DNA from: Panagrolaimus kolymaensis
Lineage: Eukaryota; Nematoda; Chromadorea; Rhabditida; Panagrolaimidae
Assembly: GCA_028622995.1 (NCBI GenBank)
Contig: JAJQJQ010000002.1
Coordinates: forward strand, 12,833,663-12,897,662
Length of the DNA stretch: 64,000 nt
Direction: 5' to 3'
A program made the translations under genes and the position numbers. The notes under the pieces were generated by a model. That model had not been told where the DNA came from, ran no database searches, and saw nothing but the letters and a program-made list of their open reading frames with translations. Every line of letters begins with the position of its first letter. Within the stretch, counting starts at the first letter, position 1. This document shows positions 10,539 through 22,553 of this stretch, one piece after another.

Positions 10539-12233
10539 AATAAAACTTTGAAGCTCTCCGACTTTTTACTAAAAAATAAAAAGCAGAGAAAATATTTATT
10601 TTCCTTAATTTTTGGAATTTTTTACACCCGTTTTTTACTATTTCAAATGCCCTTTACCTCCATTATTAATTTTTTTAAATTTAAAACATTGTTGCATCCT
10701 TCATTGGTGAATAAAACTTTGAAGCTCTCCGACTTTTTATAAATAAAAGTTGTGAATAAAAATAATTTATTTTCCTTAATTTTTGGAATTTTTTACACCC
10801 GTTTTTTACTATTTCAAATGCCCTTTACCTCCATTATTAATTTTTTTAAATTTAAAACATTGTTGCATCCTTCATTGGTGAATAAAACTTTGAAGCTCTC
10901 CGACTTTTTATAAATAAAAGTTGTGAATAAAAATAATTTATTTTCCTTAATTTTTGGAATTTTTTACACCCGTTTTTTACTATTTCAAATGCCCTTTACC
11001 TCCATTATTAATTTTTTTAAATTTAAAACATTGTTGCATCCTTCATTGGTGAATAAAACTTTGAAGCTCTCCGACTTTTTACTAAAAAATAAAAAGCAGA
11101 GAAAATATTTATTTTCCTTAATTTTTGGAATTTTTTACACCCGTTTTTTACTATTTCAAATGCCCTTTACCTCCATTATTAATTTTTTTAAATTTAAAAC
11201 ATTGTTGCATCCTTCATTGGTGAATAAAACTTTGAAGCTCTCCGACTTTTTATAAATAAAAGTTGTGAATAAAAATAATTTATTTTCCTTAATTTTTGGA
11301 ATTTTTTACACCCGTTTTTTACTATTTCAAATGCCCTTTACCTCCATTATTAATTTTTTTAAATTTAAAACATTGTTGCATCCTTCATTGGTGAATAAAA
11401 CTTTGAAGCTCTCCGACTTTTTACTAAAAAATAAAAAGCAGAGAAAATATTTATTTTCCTTAATTTTTGGAATTTTTTACACCCGTTTTTTACTATTTCA
11501 AATGCCCTTTACCTCCATTATTAATTTTTTTAAATTTAAAACATTGTTGCATCCTTCATTGGTGAATAAAACTTTGAAGCTCTCCGACTTTTTATAAATA
11601 AAAGTTGTGAATAAAAATAATTTATTTTCCTTAATTTTTGGAATTTTTTACACCCGTTTTTTACTATTTCAAATGCCCTTTACCTCCATTATTAATTTTT
11701 TTAAATTTAAAACATTGTTGCATCCTTCATTGGTGAATAAAACTTTGAAGCTCTCCGACTTTTTATAAATAAAATTTTTGAATAAAAATAATTTATTTTC
11801 CTTAATTTTTCGAATTTTTTACAACCGTTTTTTACTATTTCAAATGCCCTTTACCTCCATTATTAATTTTTTTAAATTTAAAACATTGTTGCATCCTTCA
11901 TTGGTGAATAAAACTTTGAAGCTCTCCGACTTTTTACTAAAAAATAAAAAGCAGAGAAAATATTTATTTTCCTTAATTTTTGGAATTTTTTACACCCGTT
12001 TTTTACTATTTCAAATGCCCTTTACCTCCATTATTAATTTTTTTAAATTTAAAACATTGTTGCATCCTTCATTGGTGAATAAAACTTTGAAGCTCTCCGA
12101 CTTTTTATAAATAAAAGTTGTGAATAAAAATAATTTATTTTCCTTAATTTTTGGAATTTTTTACACCCGTTTTTTACTATTTCAAATGCCCTTTACCTCC
12201 ATTATTAATTTTTTTAAATTTAAAACATTGTTG

Positions 12234-12243
12234 CATCCTGGTG
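12234..12243 (+). repeat. 5-bp deletion monomer, copy 2
   Basis: The same CATCCTGGTG deletion is found exactly 1705 bp after the first. Identity of such a rare event shows the two blocks descend from one duplication rather than from two deletions. Confidence 0.9.
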
Positions 12244-13311
12244 AATAAAACTTTGAAGCTCTCCGACTTTTTACTAAAAAATAAAAAGCAGAGAAAATAT
12301 TTATTTTCCTTAATTTTTGGAATTTTTTACACCCGTTTTTTACTATTTCAAATGCCCTTTACCTCCATTATTAATTTTTTTAAATTTAAAACATTGTTGC
12401 ATCCTTCATTGGTGAATAAAACTTTGAAGCTCTCCGACTTTTTATAAATAAAAGTTGTGAATAAAAATAATTTATTTTCCTTAATTTTTGGAATTTTTTA
12501 CACCCGTTTTTTACTATTTCAAATGCCCTTTACCTCCATTATTAATTTTTTTAAATTTAAAACATTGTTGCATCCTTCATTGGTGAATAAAACTTTGAAG
12601 CTCTCCGACTTTTTATAAATAAAAGTTGTGAATAAAAATAATTTATTTTCCTTAATTTTTGGAATTTTTTACACCCGTTTTTTACTATTTCAAATGCCCT
12701 TTACCTCCATTATTAATTTTTTTAAATTTAAAACATTGTTGCATCCTTCATTGGTGAATAAAACTTTGAAGCTCTCCGACTTTTTATAAATAAAAGTTGT
12801 GAATAAAAATAATTTATTTTCCTTAATTTTTGGAATTTTTTACACCCGTTTTTTACTATTTCAAATGCCCTTTACCTCCATTATTAATTTTTTTAAATTT
12901 AAAACATTGTTGCATCCTTCATTGGTGAATAAAACTTTGAAGCTCTCCGACTTTTTACTAAAAAATAAAAAGCAGAGAAAATATTTATTTTCCTTAATTT
13001 TTGGAATTTTTTACACCCGTTTTTTACTATTTCAAATGCCCTTTACCTCCATTATTAATTTTTTTAAATTTAAAACATTGTTGCATCCTTCATTGGTGAA
13101 TAAAACTTTGAAGCTCTCCGACTTTTTATAAATAAAAGTTGTGAATAAAAATAATTTATTTTCCTTAATTTTTGGAATTTTTTACACCCGTTTTTTACTA
13201 TTTCAAATGCCCTTTACCTCCATTATTAATTTTTTTAAATTTAAAACATTGTTGCATCCTTCATTGGTGAATAAAACTTTGAAGCTCTCCGACTTTTTAT
13301 AAATAAAAGTT

Positions 13312-16047
13312 GTGAATAAAAATAATTTATTTTCCTTAATTTTTCGAATTTTTTACACCCGTTTTTTACTATTTCAAATGCCCTTTACCTCCATTATTAA
13401 TTTTTTTAAATTTAAAACATTGTTGCATCCTTCATTGGTGAATAAAACTTTGAAGCTCTCCGACTTTTTACTAAAAAATAAAAAGCAGAGAAAATATTTA
13501 TTTTCCTTAATTTTTGGAATTTTTTACACCCGTTTTTTACTATTTCAAATGCCCTTTACCTCCATTATTAATTTTTTTAAATTTAAAACATTGTTGCATC
13601 CTTCATTGGTGAATAAAACTTTGAAGCTCTCCGACTTTTTATAAATAAAAGTTGTGAATAAAAATAATTTATTTTCCTTAATTTTTGGAATTTTTTACAC
13701 CCGTTTTTTACTATTTCAAATGCCCTTTACCTCCATTATTAATTTTTTTAAATTTAAAACATTGTTGCATCCTTCATTGGTGAATAAAACTTTGAAGCTC
13801 TCCGACTTTTTACTAAAAAATAAAAAGCAGAGAAAATATTTATTTTCCTTAATTTTTGGAATTTTTTACACCCGTTTTTTACTATTTCAAATGCCCTTTA
13901 CCTCCATTATTAATTTTTTTAAATTTAAAACATTGTTGCATCCTTCATTGGTGAATAAAACTTTGAAGCTCTCCGACTTTTTATAAATAAAAGTTGTGAA
14001 TAAAAATAATTTATTTTCCTTAATTTTTGGAATTTTTTACACCCGTTTTTTACTATTTCAAATGCCCTTTACCTCCATTATTAATTTTTTTAAATTTAAA
14101 ACATTGTTGCATCCTTCATTGGTGAATAAAACTTTGAAGCTCTCCGACTTTTTACTAAAAAATAAAAAGCAGAGAAAATATTTATTTTCCTTAATTTTTG
14201 GAATTTTTTACACCCGTTTTTTACTATTTCAAATGCCCTTTACCTCCATTATTAATTTTTTTAAATTTAAAACATTGTTGCATCCTTCATTGGTGAATAA
14301 AACTTTGAAGCTCTCCGACTTTTTATAAATAAAAGTTGTGAATAAAAATAATTTATTTTCCTTAATTTTTGGAATTTTTTACACCCGTTTTTTACTATTT
14401 CAAATGCCCTTTACCTCCATTATTAATTTTTTTAAATTTAAAACATTGTTGCATCCTTCATTGGTGAATAAAACTTTGAAGCTCTCCGACTTTTTATAAA
14501 TAAAATTTTTGAATAAAAATAATTTATTTTCCTTAATTTTTGGAATTTTTTACACCCGTTTTTTACTATTTCAAATGCCCTTTACCTCCATTATTAATTT
14601 TTTTAAATTTAAAACATTGTTGCATCCTTCATTGGTGAATAAAACTTTGAAGCTCTCCGACTTTTTACTAAAAAATAAAAAGCAGAGAAAATATTTATTT
14701 TCCTTAATTTTTGGAATTTTTTACACCCGTTTTTTACTATTTCAAATGCCCTTTACCTCCATTATTAATTTTTTTAAATTTAAAACATTGTTGCATCCTT
14801 CATTGGTGAATAAAACTTTGAAGCTCTCCGACTTTTTATAAATAAAAGTTGTGAATAAAAATAATTTATTTTCCTTAATTTTTGGAATTTTTTACACCCG
14901 TTTTTTACTATTTCAAATGCCCTTTACCTCCATTATTAATTTTTTTAAATTTAAAACATTGTTGCATCCTTCATTGGTGAATAAAACTTTGAAGCTCTCC
15001 GACTTTTTATAAATAAAAGTTGTGAATAAAAATAATTTATTTTCCTTAATTTTTCGAATTTTTTACACCCGTTTTTTACTATTTCAAATGCCCTTTACCT
15101 CCATTATTAATTTTTTTAAATTTAAAACATTGTTGCATCCTTCATTGGTGAATAAAACTTTGAAGCTCTCCGACTTTTTACTAAAAAATAAAAAGCAGAG
15201 AAAATATTTATTTTCCTTAATTTTTGGAATTTTTTACACCCGTTTTTTACTATTTCAAATGCCCTTTACCTCCATTATTAATTTTTTTAAATTTAAAACA
15301 TTGTTGCATCCTTCATTGGTGAATAAAACTTTGAAGCTCTCCGACTTTTTATAAATAAAAGTTGTGAATAAAAATAATTTATTTTCCTTAATTTTTGGAA
15401 TTTTTTACACCCGTTTTTTACTATTTCAAATGCCCTTTACCTCCATTATTAATTTTTTTAAATTTAAAACATTGTTGCATCCTTCATTGGTGAATAAAAC
15501 TTTGAAGCTCTCCGACTTTTTACTAAAAAATAAAAAGCAGAGAAAATATTTATTTTCCTTAATTTTTGGAATTTTTTACACCCGTTTTTTACTATTTCAA
15601 ATGCCCTTTACCTCCATTATTAATTTTTTTAAATTTAAAACATTGTTGCATCCTTCATTGGTGAATAAAACTTTGAAGCTCTCCGACTTTTTATAAATAA
15701 AAGTTGTGAATAAAAATAATTTATTTTCCTTAATTTTTGGAATTTTTTACACCCGTTTTTTACTATTTCAAATGCCCTTTACCTCCATTATTAATTTTTT
15801 TAAATTTAAAACATTGTTGCATCCTTCATTGGTGAATAAAACTTTGAAGCTCTCCGACTTTTTACTAAAAAATAAAAAGCAGAGAAAATATTTATTTTCC
15901 TTAATTTTTGGAATTTTTTACACCCGTTTTTTACTATTTCAAATGCCCTTTACCTCCATTATTAATTTTTTTAAATTTAAAACATTGTTGCATCCTTCAT
16001 TGGTGAATAAAACTTTGAAGCTCTCCGACTTTTTATAAATAAAATTT
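13312..16047 (+). repeat. 1710-bp ten-monomer repeat with TTCG marker
   Basis: Monomers starting at 13312 and 15022 carry TTTTTCGAA without the ACAACC change and lie 1710 bp (10 x 171) apart. The following order A B A B A B is shared. Copy two is cut short at the TTTTTG junction at 16048. A third such TTCG monomer lies at 17588. Confidence 0.75.
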
Positions 16048-18271
16048 TTGAATAAAAATAATTTATTTTCCTTAATTTTTGGAATTTTTTACACCCGTTT
16101 TTTACTATTTTAAATGCCCTTTACCTCCATTATTAATTTTTTTAAATTTAAAACATTGTTGCATCCTTCATTTGTGAATAAAACTTTAAAGCTCTCCGAC
16201 TTTTTACTAAAAAATAAAAAGCAGAGAAAATATTTATTTTCCTTAATTTTTGGAATTTTTTACACCCGTTTTTTACTATTTCAAATGCCCTTTACATCCA
16301 TTATTAATTTTTTTAAATTTAAAACATTGTTGCATCCTTCATTGGTGAATAAAACTTTGAAGCTCTCCGACTTTTTACTAAAAAATAAAAAGCAGAGAAA
16401 ATATTTATTTTCCTTAATTTTTGGAATTTTTTACACCCGTTTTTTACTATTTCAAATGCCCTTTACCTCCATTATTAATTTTTTTAAATTTAAAACATTG
16501 TTTGCATCCTTCACTGAAGAATAAAACTTTGAAGCTCTCCGACTTTTTATAAATAAAAGTTGTGAATAAAAATAATTTATTTTCCTTAATTTTTGGAATT
16601 TTTTACACCCGTTTTTTACTATTTCAAATGCCCTTTACCTCCATTATTAATTTTTTTAAATTTAAAACATTGTTGCATCCTTCATTGGTGAATAAAACTT
16701 TGAAGCTCTCCGACTTTTTACTAAAAAATAAAAAGCAGAGAAAATATTTATTTTCCTTAATTTTTGGAATTTTTTACACCCGTTTTTTACTATTTCAAAT
16801 GCCCTTTACCTCCATTATTAATTTTTTTAAATTTAAAACATTGTTGCATCCTTCATTGGTGAATAAAACTTTGAAGCTCTCCGACTTTTTACTAAAAAAT
16901 AAAAAGCAGAGAAAATATTTATTTTCCTTAATTTTTGGAATTTTTTACACCCGTTTTTTACTATTTCAAATGCCCTTTACCTCCATTATTAATTTATTTA
17001 AATTTAAAACATTGTTGCATCCTTCATTGGTGAATAAAACTTTGAAGCTCTCCGACTTTTTATAAATAAAAGTTGTGAATAAAAATAATTTATTTTCCTT
17101 AATTTTTGGAATTTTTTACACCCGTTTTTTACTATTTCAAATGCCCTTTACCTCCATTATTAATTTTTTTAAATTTAAAACATTGTTGCATCCTTCATTG
17201 GTGAATAAAACTTTGAAGCTCTCCGACTTTTTACTAAAAAATAAAAAGCAGAGAAAATATTTATTTTCCTTAAATTTTGGAATTTTTTACACCCGTTTTT
17301 TACTATTTCAAATGCCCTTTACCTCCATTATTAATTTTTTTAAATTTAAAACATTGTTGCATCCTTCATTGGTGAATAAAACTTTGAAGCTCTCCGACTT
17401 TTTATAAATAAAAGTTGTGAATAAAAATAATTTATTTTCCTTAATTTTTGGAATTTTTTACACCCGTTTTTTACTTTTTCAAATGCCCTTTACCTCCATT
17501 ATTAATTTTTTTAAATTTAAAACATTGTTGCATCCTTCATTGGTGAATAAAACTTTGAAGCTCTCCGACTTTTTATAAATAAAAGTTGTGAATAAAAATA
17601 ATTTATTTTCCTTAATTTTTCGAATTTTTTACACCCGTTTTTTACTATTTCAAATGCCCTTTACCTCCATTATTAATTTTTTTAAATTTAAAACATTGTT
17701 GCATCCTTCATTGGTGAATAAAACTTTGAAGCTCTCCGACTTTTTACTAAAAAATAAAAAGCAGAGAAAATATTTATTTTCCTTAATTTTTGGAATTTTT
17801 TACACCCGTTTTTTACTATTTCAAATGCCCTTTACCTCCATTATTAATTTTTTTAAATTTAAAACATTGTTGCATCCTTCATTGGTGAATAAAACTTTGA
17901 AGCTCTCCGACTTTTTATAAATAAAAGTTGTGAATAAAAATAATTTATTTTCCTTAATTTTTGGAATTTTTTACACCCGTTTTTTACTATTTCAAATGCC
18001 CTTTACCTCCATTATTAATTTTTTTAAATTTAAAACATTGTTGCATCCTTCATTGGTGAATAAAACTTTGAAGCTCTCCGACTTTTTACTAAAAAATAAA
18101 AAGCAGAGAAAATATTTATTTTCCTTAATTTTTGGAATTTTTTACACCCGTTTTTTACTATTTCAAATGCCCTTTACCTCCATTATTAATTTTTTTAAAT
18201 TTAAAACATTGTTGCATCCTTCATTGGTGAATAAAACTTTGAAGCTCTCCGACTTTTTATAAATAAAATTT
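16048..18271 (+). repeat. 2224-bp thirteen-monomer unit, first copy
   Basis: This unit opens with a module of TTTTTG-A, B, B and then a beta monomer. It contains linked rare changes CTTTAAAG (near 16187) and TTTACATCC (near 16292), which recur one period later. Its own first monomer has TTTTAAATG and TTCATTTGTG. A TTCG monomer (17588) and a TTAAATTTTGG change (near 17271) lie inside it. Length is 13 x 171 plus 1 for the beta insertion. Confidence 0.8.
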
Positions 18272-20669
18272 TTGAATAAAAATAATTTATTTTCCTTAAT
18301 TTTTGGAATTTTTTACACCCGTTTTTTACTATTTCAAATGCCCTTTACCTCCATTATTAATTTTTTTAAATTTAAAACATTGTTGCATCCTTCATTGGTG
18401 AATAAAACTTTAAAGCTCTCCGACTTTTTACTAAAAAATAAAAAGCAGAGAAAATATTTATTTTCCTTAATTTTTGGAATTTTTTACACCCGTTTTTTAC
18501 TATTTCAAATGCCCTTTACATCCATTATTAATTTTTTTAAATTTAAAACATTGTTGCATCCTTCATTGGTGAATAAAACTTTGAAGCTCTCCGACTTTTT
18601 ACTAAAAAATAAAAAGCAGAGAAAATATTTATTTTCCTTAATTTTTGGAATTTTTTACACCCGTTTTTTACTATTTCAAATGCCCTTTACCTCCATTATT
18701 AATTTTTTTAAATTTAAAACATTGTTTGCATCCTTCACTGAAGAATAAAACTTTGAAGCTCTCCGACTTTTTATAAATAAAAGTTGTGAATAAAAATAAT
18801 TTATTTTCCTTAATTTTTGGAATTTTTTACACCCGTTTTTTACTATTTCAAATGCCCTTTACCTCCATTATTAATTTTTTTAAATTTATAACATTGTTGC
18901 ATCCTTCATTGGTGAATAAAACTTTGAAGCTCTCCGACTTTTTACTAAAAAATAAAAAGCAGAGAAAATATTTATTTTCCTTAATTTTTGGAATTTTTTA
19001 CACCCGTTTTTTACTATTTCAAATGCCCTTTACCTCCATTATTAATTTTTTTAAATTTAAAACATTGTTGCATCCTTCATTGGTGAATAAAACTTTGAAG
19101 CTCTCCGACTTTTTACTAAAAAATAAAAAGCAGAGAAAATATTTATTTTCCTTAATTTTTGGAATTTTTTACACCCGTTTTTTACTATTTCAAATGCCCT
19201 TTACCTCCATTATTAATTTATTTAAATTTAAAACATTGTTGCATCCTTCATTGGTGAATAAAACTTTGAAGCTCTCCGACTTTTTATAAATAAAAGTTGT
19301 GAATAAAAATAATTTATTTTCCTTAATTTTTGGAATTTTTTACACCCGTTTTTTACTATTTCAAATGCCCTTTACCTCCATTATTAATTTTTTTAAATTT
19401 AAAACATTGTTGCATCCTTCATTGGTGAATAAAACTTTGAAGCTCTCCGACTTTTTATAAATAAAAGTTGTGAATAAAAATAATTTATTTTCCTTAATTT
19501 TTGGAATTTTTTACACCCGTTTTTTACTATTTCAAATGCCCTTTACCTCCATTATTAATTTTTTTAAATTTAAAACATTGTTGCATCCTTCATTGGTGAA
19601 TAAAACTTTGAAGCTCTCCGACTTTTTACTAAAAAATAAAAAGCAGAGAAAATATTTATTTTCCTTAATTTTTGGAATTTTTTACACCCGTTTTTTACTA
19701 TTTCAAATGCCCTTTACCTCCATTATTAATTTTTTTTAAATTTAAAACATTGTTTGCATCCTTCACTGAAGAATAAAACTTTGAAGCTCTCCGACTTTTT
19801 ATAAATAAAAGTTGTGAATAAAAATAATTTATTTTCCTTAATTTTTGGAATTTTTTACACCCGTTTTTTACTATTTCAAATGCCCTTTACCTCCATTATT
19901 AATTTTTTTAAATTTAAAACATTGTTGCATCCTTCATTGGTGAATAAAACTTTGAAGCTCTCCGACTTTTTACTAAAAAATAAAAAGCAGAGAAAATATT
20001 TATTTTCCTTAATTTTTGGAATTTTTTACACCCGTTTTTTACTATTTCAAATGCCCTTTACCTCCATTATTAATTTTTTTAAATTTAAAACATTGTTGCA
20101 TCCTTCATTGGTGAATAAAACTTTGAAGCTCTCCGACTTTTTATAAATAAAAGTTGTGAATAAAAATAATTTATTTTCCTTAATTTTTGGAATTTTTTAC
20201 ACCCGTTTTTTACTATTTCAAATGCCCTTTACCTCCATTATTAATTTATTTAAATTTAAAACATTGTTGCATCCTTCATTGGTGAATAAAACTTTGAAGC
20301 TCTCCGACTTTTTATAAATAAAAGTTGTGAATAAAAATAATTTATTTTCCTTAATTTTTGGAATTTTTTACACCCGTTTTTTACTATTTCAAATGCCCTT
20401 TACCTCCATTATTAATTTTTTTAAATTTAAAACATTGTTGCATCCTTCATTGGTGAATAAAACTTTGAAGCTCTCCGACTTTTTATAAATAAAAGTTGTG
20501 AATAAAAATAATTTATTTTCCTTAATTTTTGGAATTTTTTACACCCGTTTTTTACTATTTCAAATGCCCTTTACCTCCATTATTAATTTTTTTAAATTTA
20601 AAACATTGTTTGCATCCTTCACTGAAGAATAAAACTTTGAAGCTCTCCGACTTTTTATAAATAAAAGTT
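18272..20669 (+). repeat. 2398-bp fourteen-monomer repeat, copy 1
   Basis: Begins with the TTTTTG-A, B, B, beta module, including CTTTAAAG and TTTACATCC. Later monomers carry TTATTTAAA variants and one with eight T plus beta (173 bp, ending at 19814). Length equals 14 x 171 plus 4 inserted bases, from three +1/+2 monomers whose positions are preserved in the next copy. Confidence 0.85.
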
Positions 20670-22553
20670 GTGAATAAAAATAATTTATTTTCCTTAATTT
20701 TTGGAATTTTTTACACCCGTTTTTTACTATTTCAAATGCCCTTTACCTCCATTATTAATTTTTTTAAATTTAAAACATTGTTGCATCCTTCATTGGTGAA
20801 TAAAACTTTAAAGCTCTCCGACTTTTTACTAAAAAATAAAAAGCAGAGAAAATATTTATTTTCCTTAATTTTTGGAATTTTTTACACCCGTTTTTTACTA
20901 TTTCAAATGCCCTTTACATCCATTATTAATTTTTTTAAATTTAAAACATTGTTGCATCCTTCATTGGTGAATAAAACTTTGAAGCTCTCCGACTTTTTAC
21001 TAAAAAATAAAAAGCAGAGAAAATATTTATTTTCCTTAATTTTTGGAATTTTTTACACCCGTTTTTTACTATTTCAAATGCCCTTTACCTCCATTATTAA
21101 TTTTTTTAAATTTAAAACATTGTTTGCATCCTTCACTGAAGAATAAAACTTTGAAGCTCTCCGACTTTTTATAAATAAAAGTTGTGAATAAAAATAATTT
21201 ATTTTCCTTAATTTTTGGAATTTTTTACACCCGTTTTTTACTATTTCAAATGCCCTTTACCTCCATTATTAATTTTTTTAAATTTAAAACATTGTTGCAT
21301 CCTTCATTGGTGAATAAAACTTTGAAGCTCTCCGACTTTTTACTAAAAAATAAAAAGCAGAGAAAATATTAATTTTCCTTAATTTTTGGAATTTTTTACA
21401 CCCGTTTTTTACTATTTCAAATGCCCTTTACCTCCATTATTAATTTTTTTAAATTTAAAACATTGTTGCATCCTTCATTGGTGAATAAAACTTTGAAGCT
21501 CTCCGACTTTTTACTAAAAAATAAAAAGCAGAGAAAATATTTATTTTCCTTAATTTTTGGAATTTTTTACACCCGTTTTTTACTATTTCAAATGCCCTTT
21601 ACCTCCATTATTAATTTATTTAAATTTAAAACATTGTTGCATCCTTCATTGGTGAATAAAACTTTGAAGCTCTCCGACTTTTTATAAATAAAAGTTGTGA
21701 ATAAAAATAATTTATTTTCCTTAATTTTTGGAATTTTTTACACCCGTTTTTTACTATTTCAAATGCCCTTTACCTCCATTATTAATTTTTTTAAATTTAA
21801 AACATTGTTGCATCCTTCATTGGTGAATAAAACTTTGAAGCTCTCCGACTTTTTATAAATAAAAGTTGTGAATAAAAATAATTTATTTTCCTTAATTTTT
21901 GGAATTTTTTACACCCGTTTTTTACTATTTCAAATGCCCTTTACCTCCATTATTAATTTTTTTAAATTTAAAACATTGTTGCATCCTTCATTGGTGAATA
22001 AAACTTTGAAGCTCTCCGACTTTTTACTAAAAAATAAAAAGCAGAGAAAATATTTATTTTCCTTAATTTTTGGAATTTTTTACACCCGTTTTTTACTATT
22101 TCAAATGCCCTTTACCTCCATTATTAATTTTTTTTAAATTTAAAACATTGTTTGCATCCTTCACTGAAGAATAAAACTTTGAAGCTCTCCGACTTTTTAT
22201 AAATAAAAGTTGTGAATAAAAATAATTTATTTTCCTTAATTTTTGGAATTTTTTACACCCGTTTTTTACTATTTCAAATGCCCTTTACCTCCATTATTAA
22301 TTTTTTTAAATTTAAAACATTGTTGCATCCTTCATTGGTGAATAAAACTTTGAAGCTCTCCGACTTTTTACTAAAAAATAAAAAGCAGAGAAAATATTTA
22401 TTTTCCTTAATTTTTGGAATTTTTTACACCCGTTTTTTACTATTTCAAATGCCCTTTACCTCCATTATTAATTTTTTTAAATTTAAAACATTGTTGCATC
22501 CTTCATTGGTGAATAAAACTTTGAAGCTCTCCGACTTTTTACTAAAAAATAAA
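20670..22553 (+). repeat. 2398-bp repeat, copy 2 (partial)
   Basis: Open-frame starts, beta positions and rare variants match copy 1 with a constant offset of 2398 bp (20670, 21184, 21868, 22212 versus 18272, 18786, 19470, 19814). Its first junction is ordinary GTTGTG rather than TTTTTG. A T-to-A change near 21370 creates an in-frame stop in one B monomer. Agreement ends at about 22.5 kb, where an additional B junction (22554) appears. Confidence 0.85.

Larger units (their letters stand above)
10073..12627 (+). repeat. 1705-bp ten-monomer repeat, one and a half copies
   Basis: Copy one runs 10073-11777 and copy two starts at 11778. Both begin with the TTTTTG junction plus the TTCG/ACAACC monomer and both carry the same 5-bp deletion, so the period is 1705 = 10 x 171 minus 5. 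The junction order agrees to about 12628, where copy two has an additional A monomer. Confidence 0.85.

Noticed and set aside
10446..10742. ATG-initiated frames starting in TTTTTGGAATTTT context, such as the 98-codon frame here and others near 23100, 29268, 53747 and 61454
   Set aside because: The label M at these starts comes from a TTG codon in a second frame, and the frames exist only because an indel joins two frames of the repeat.
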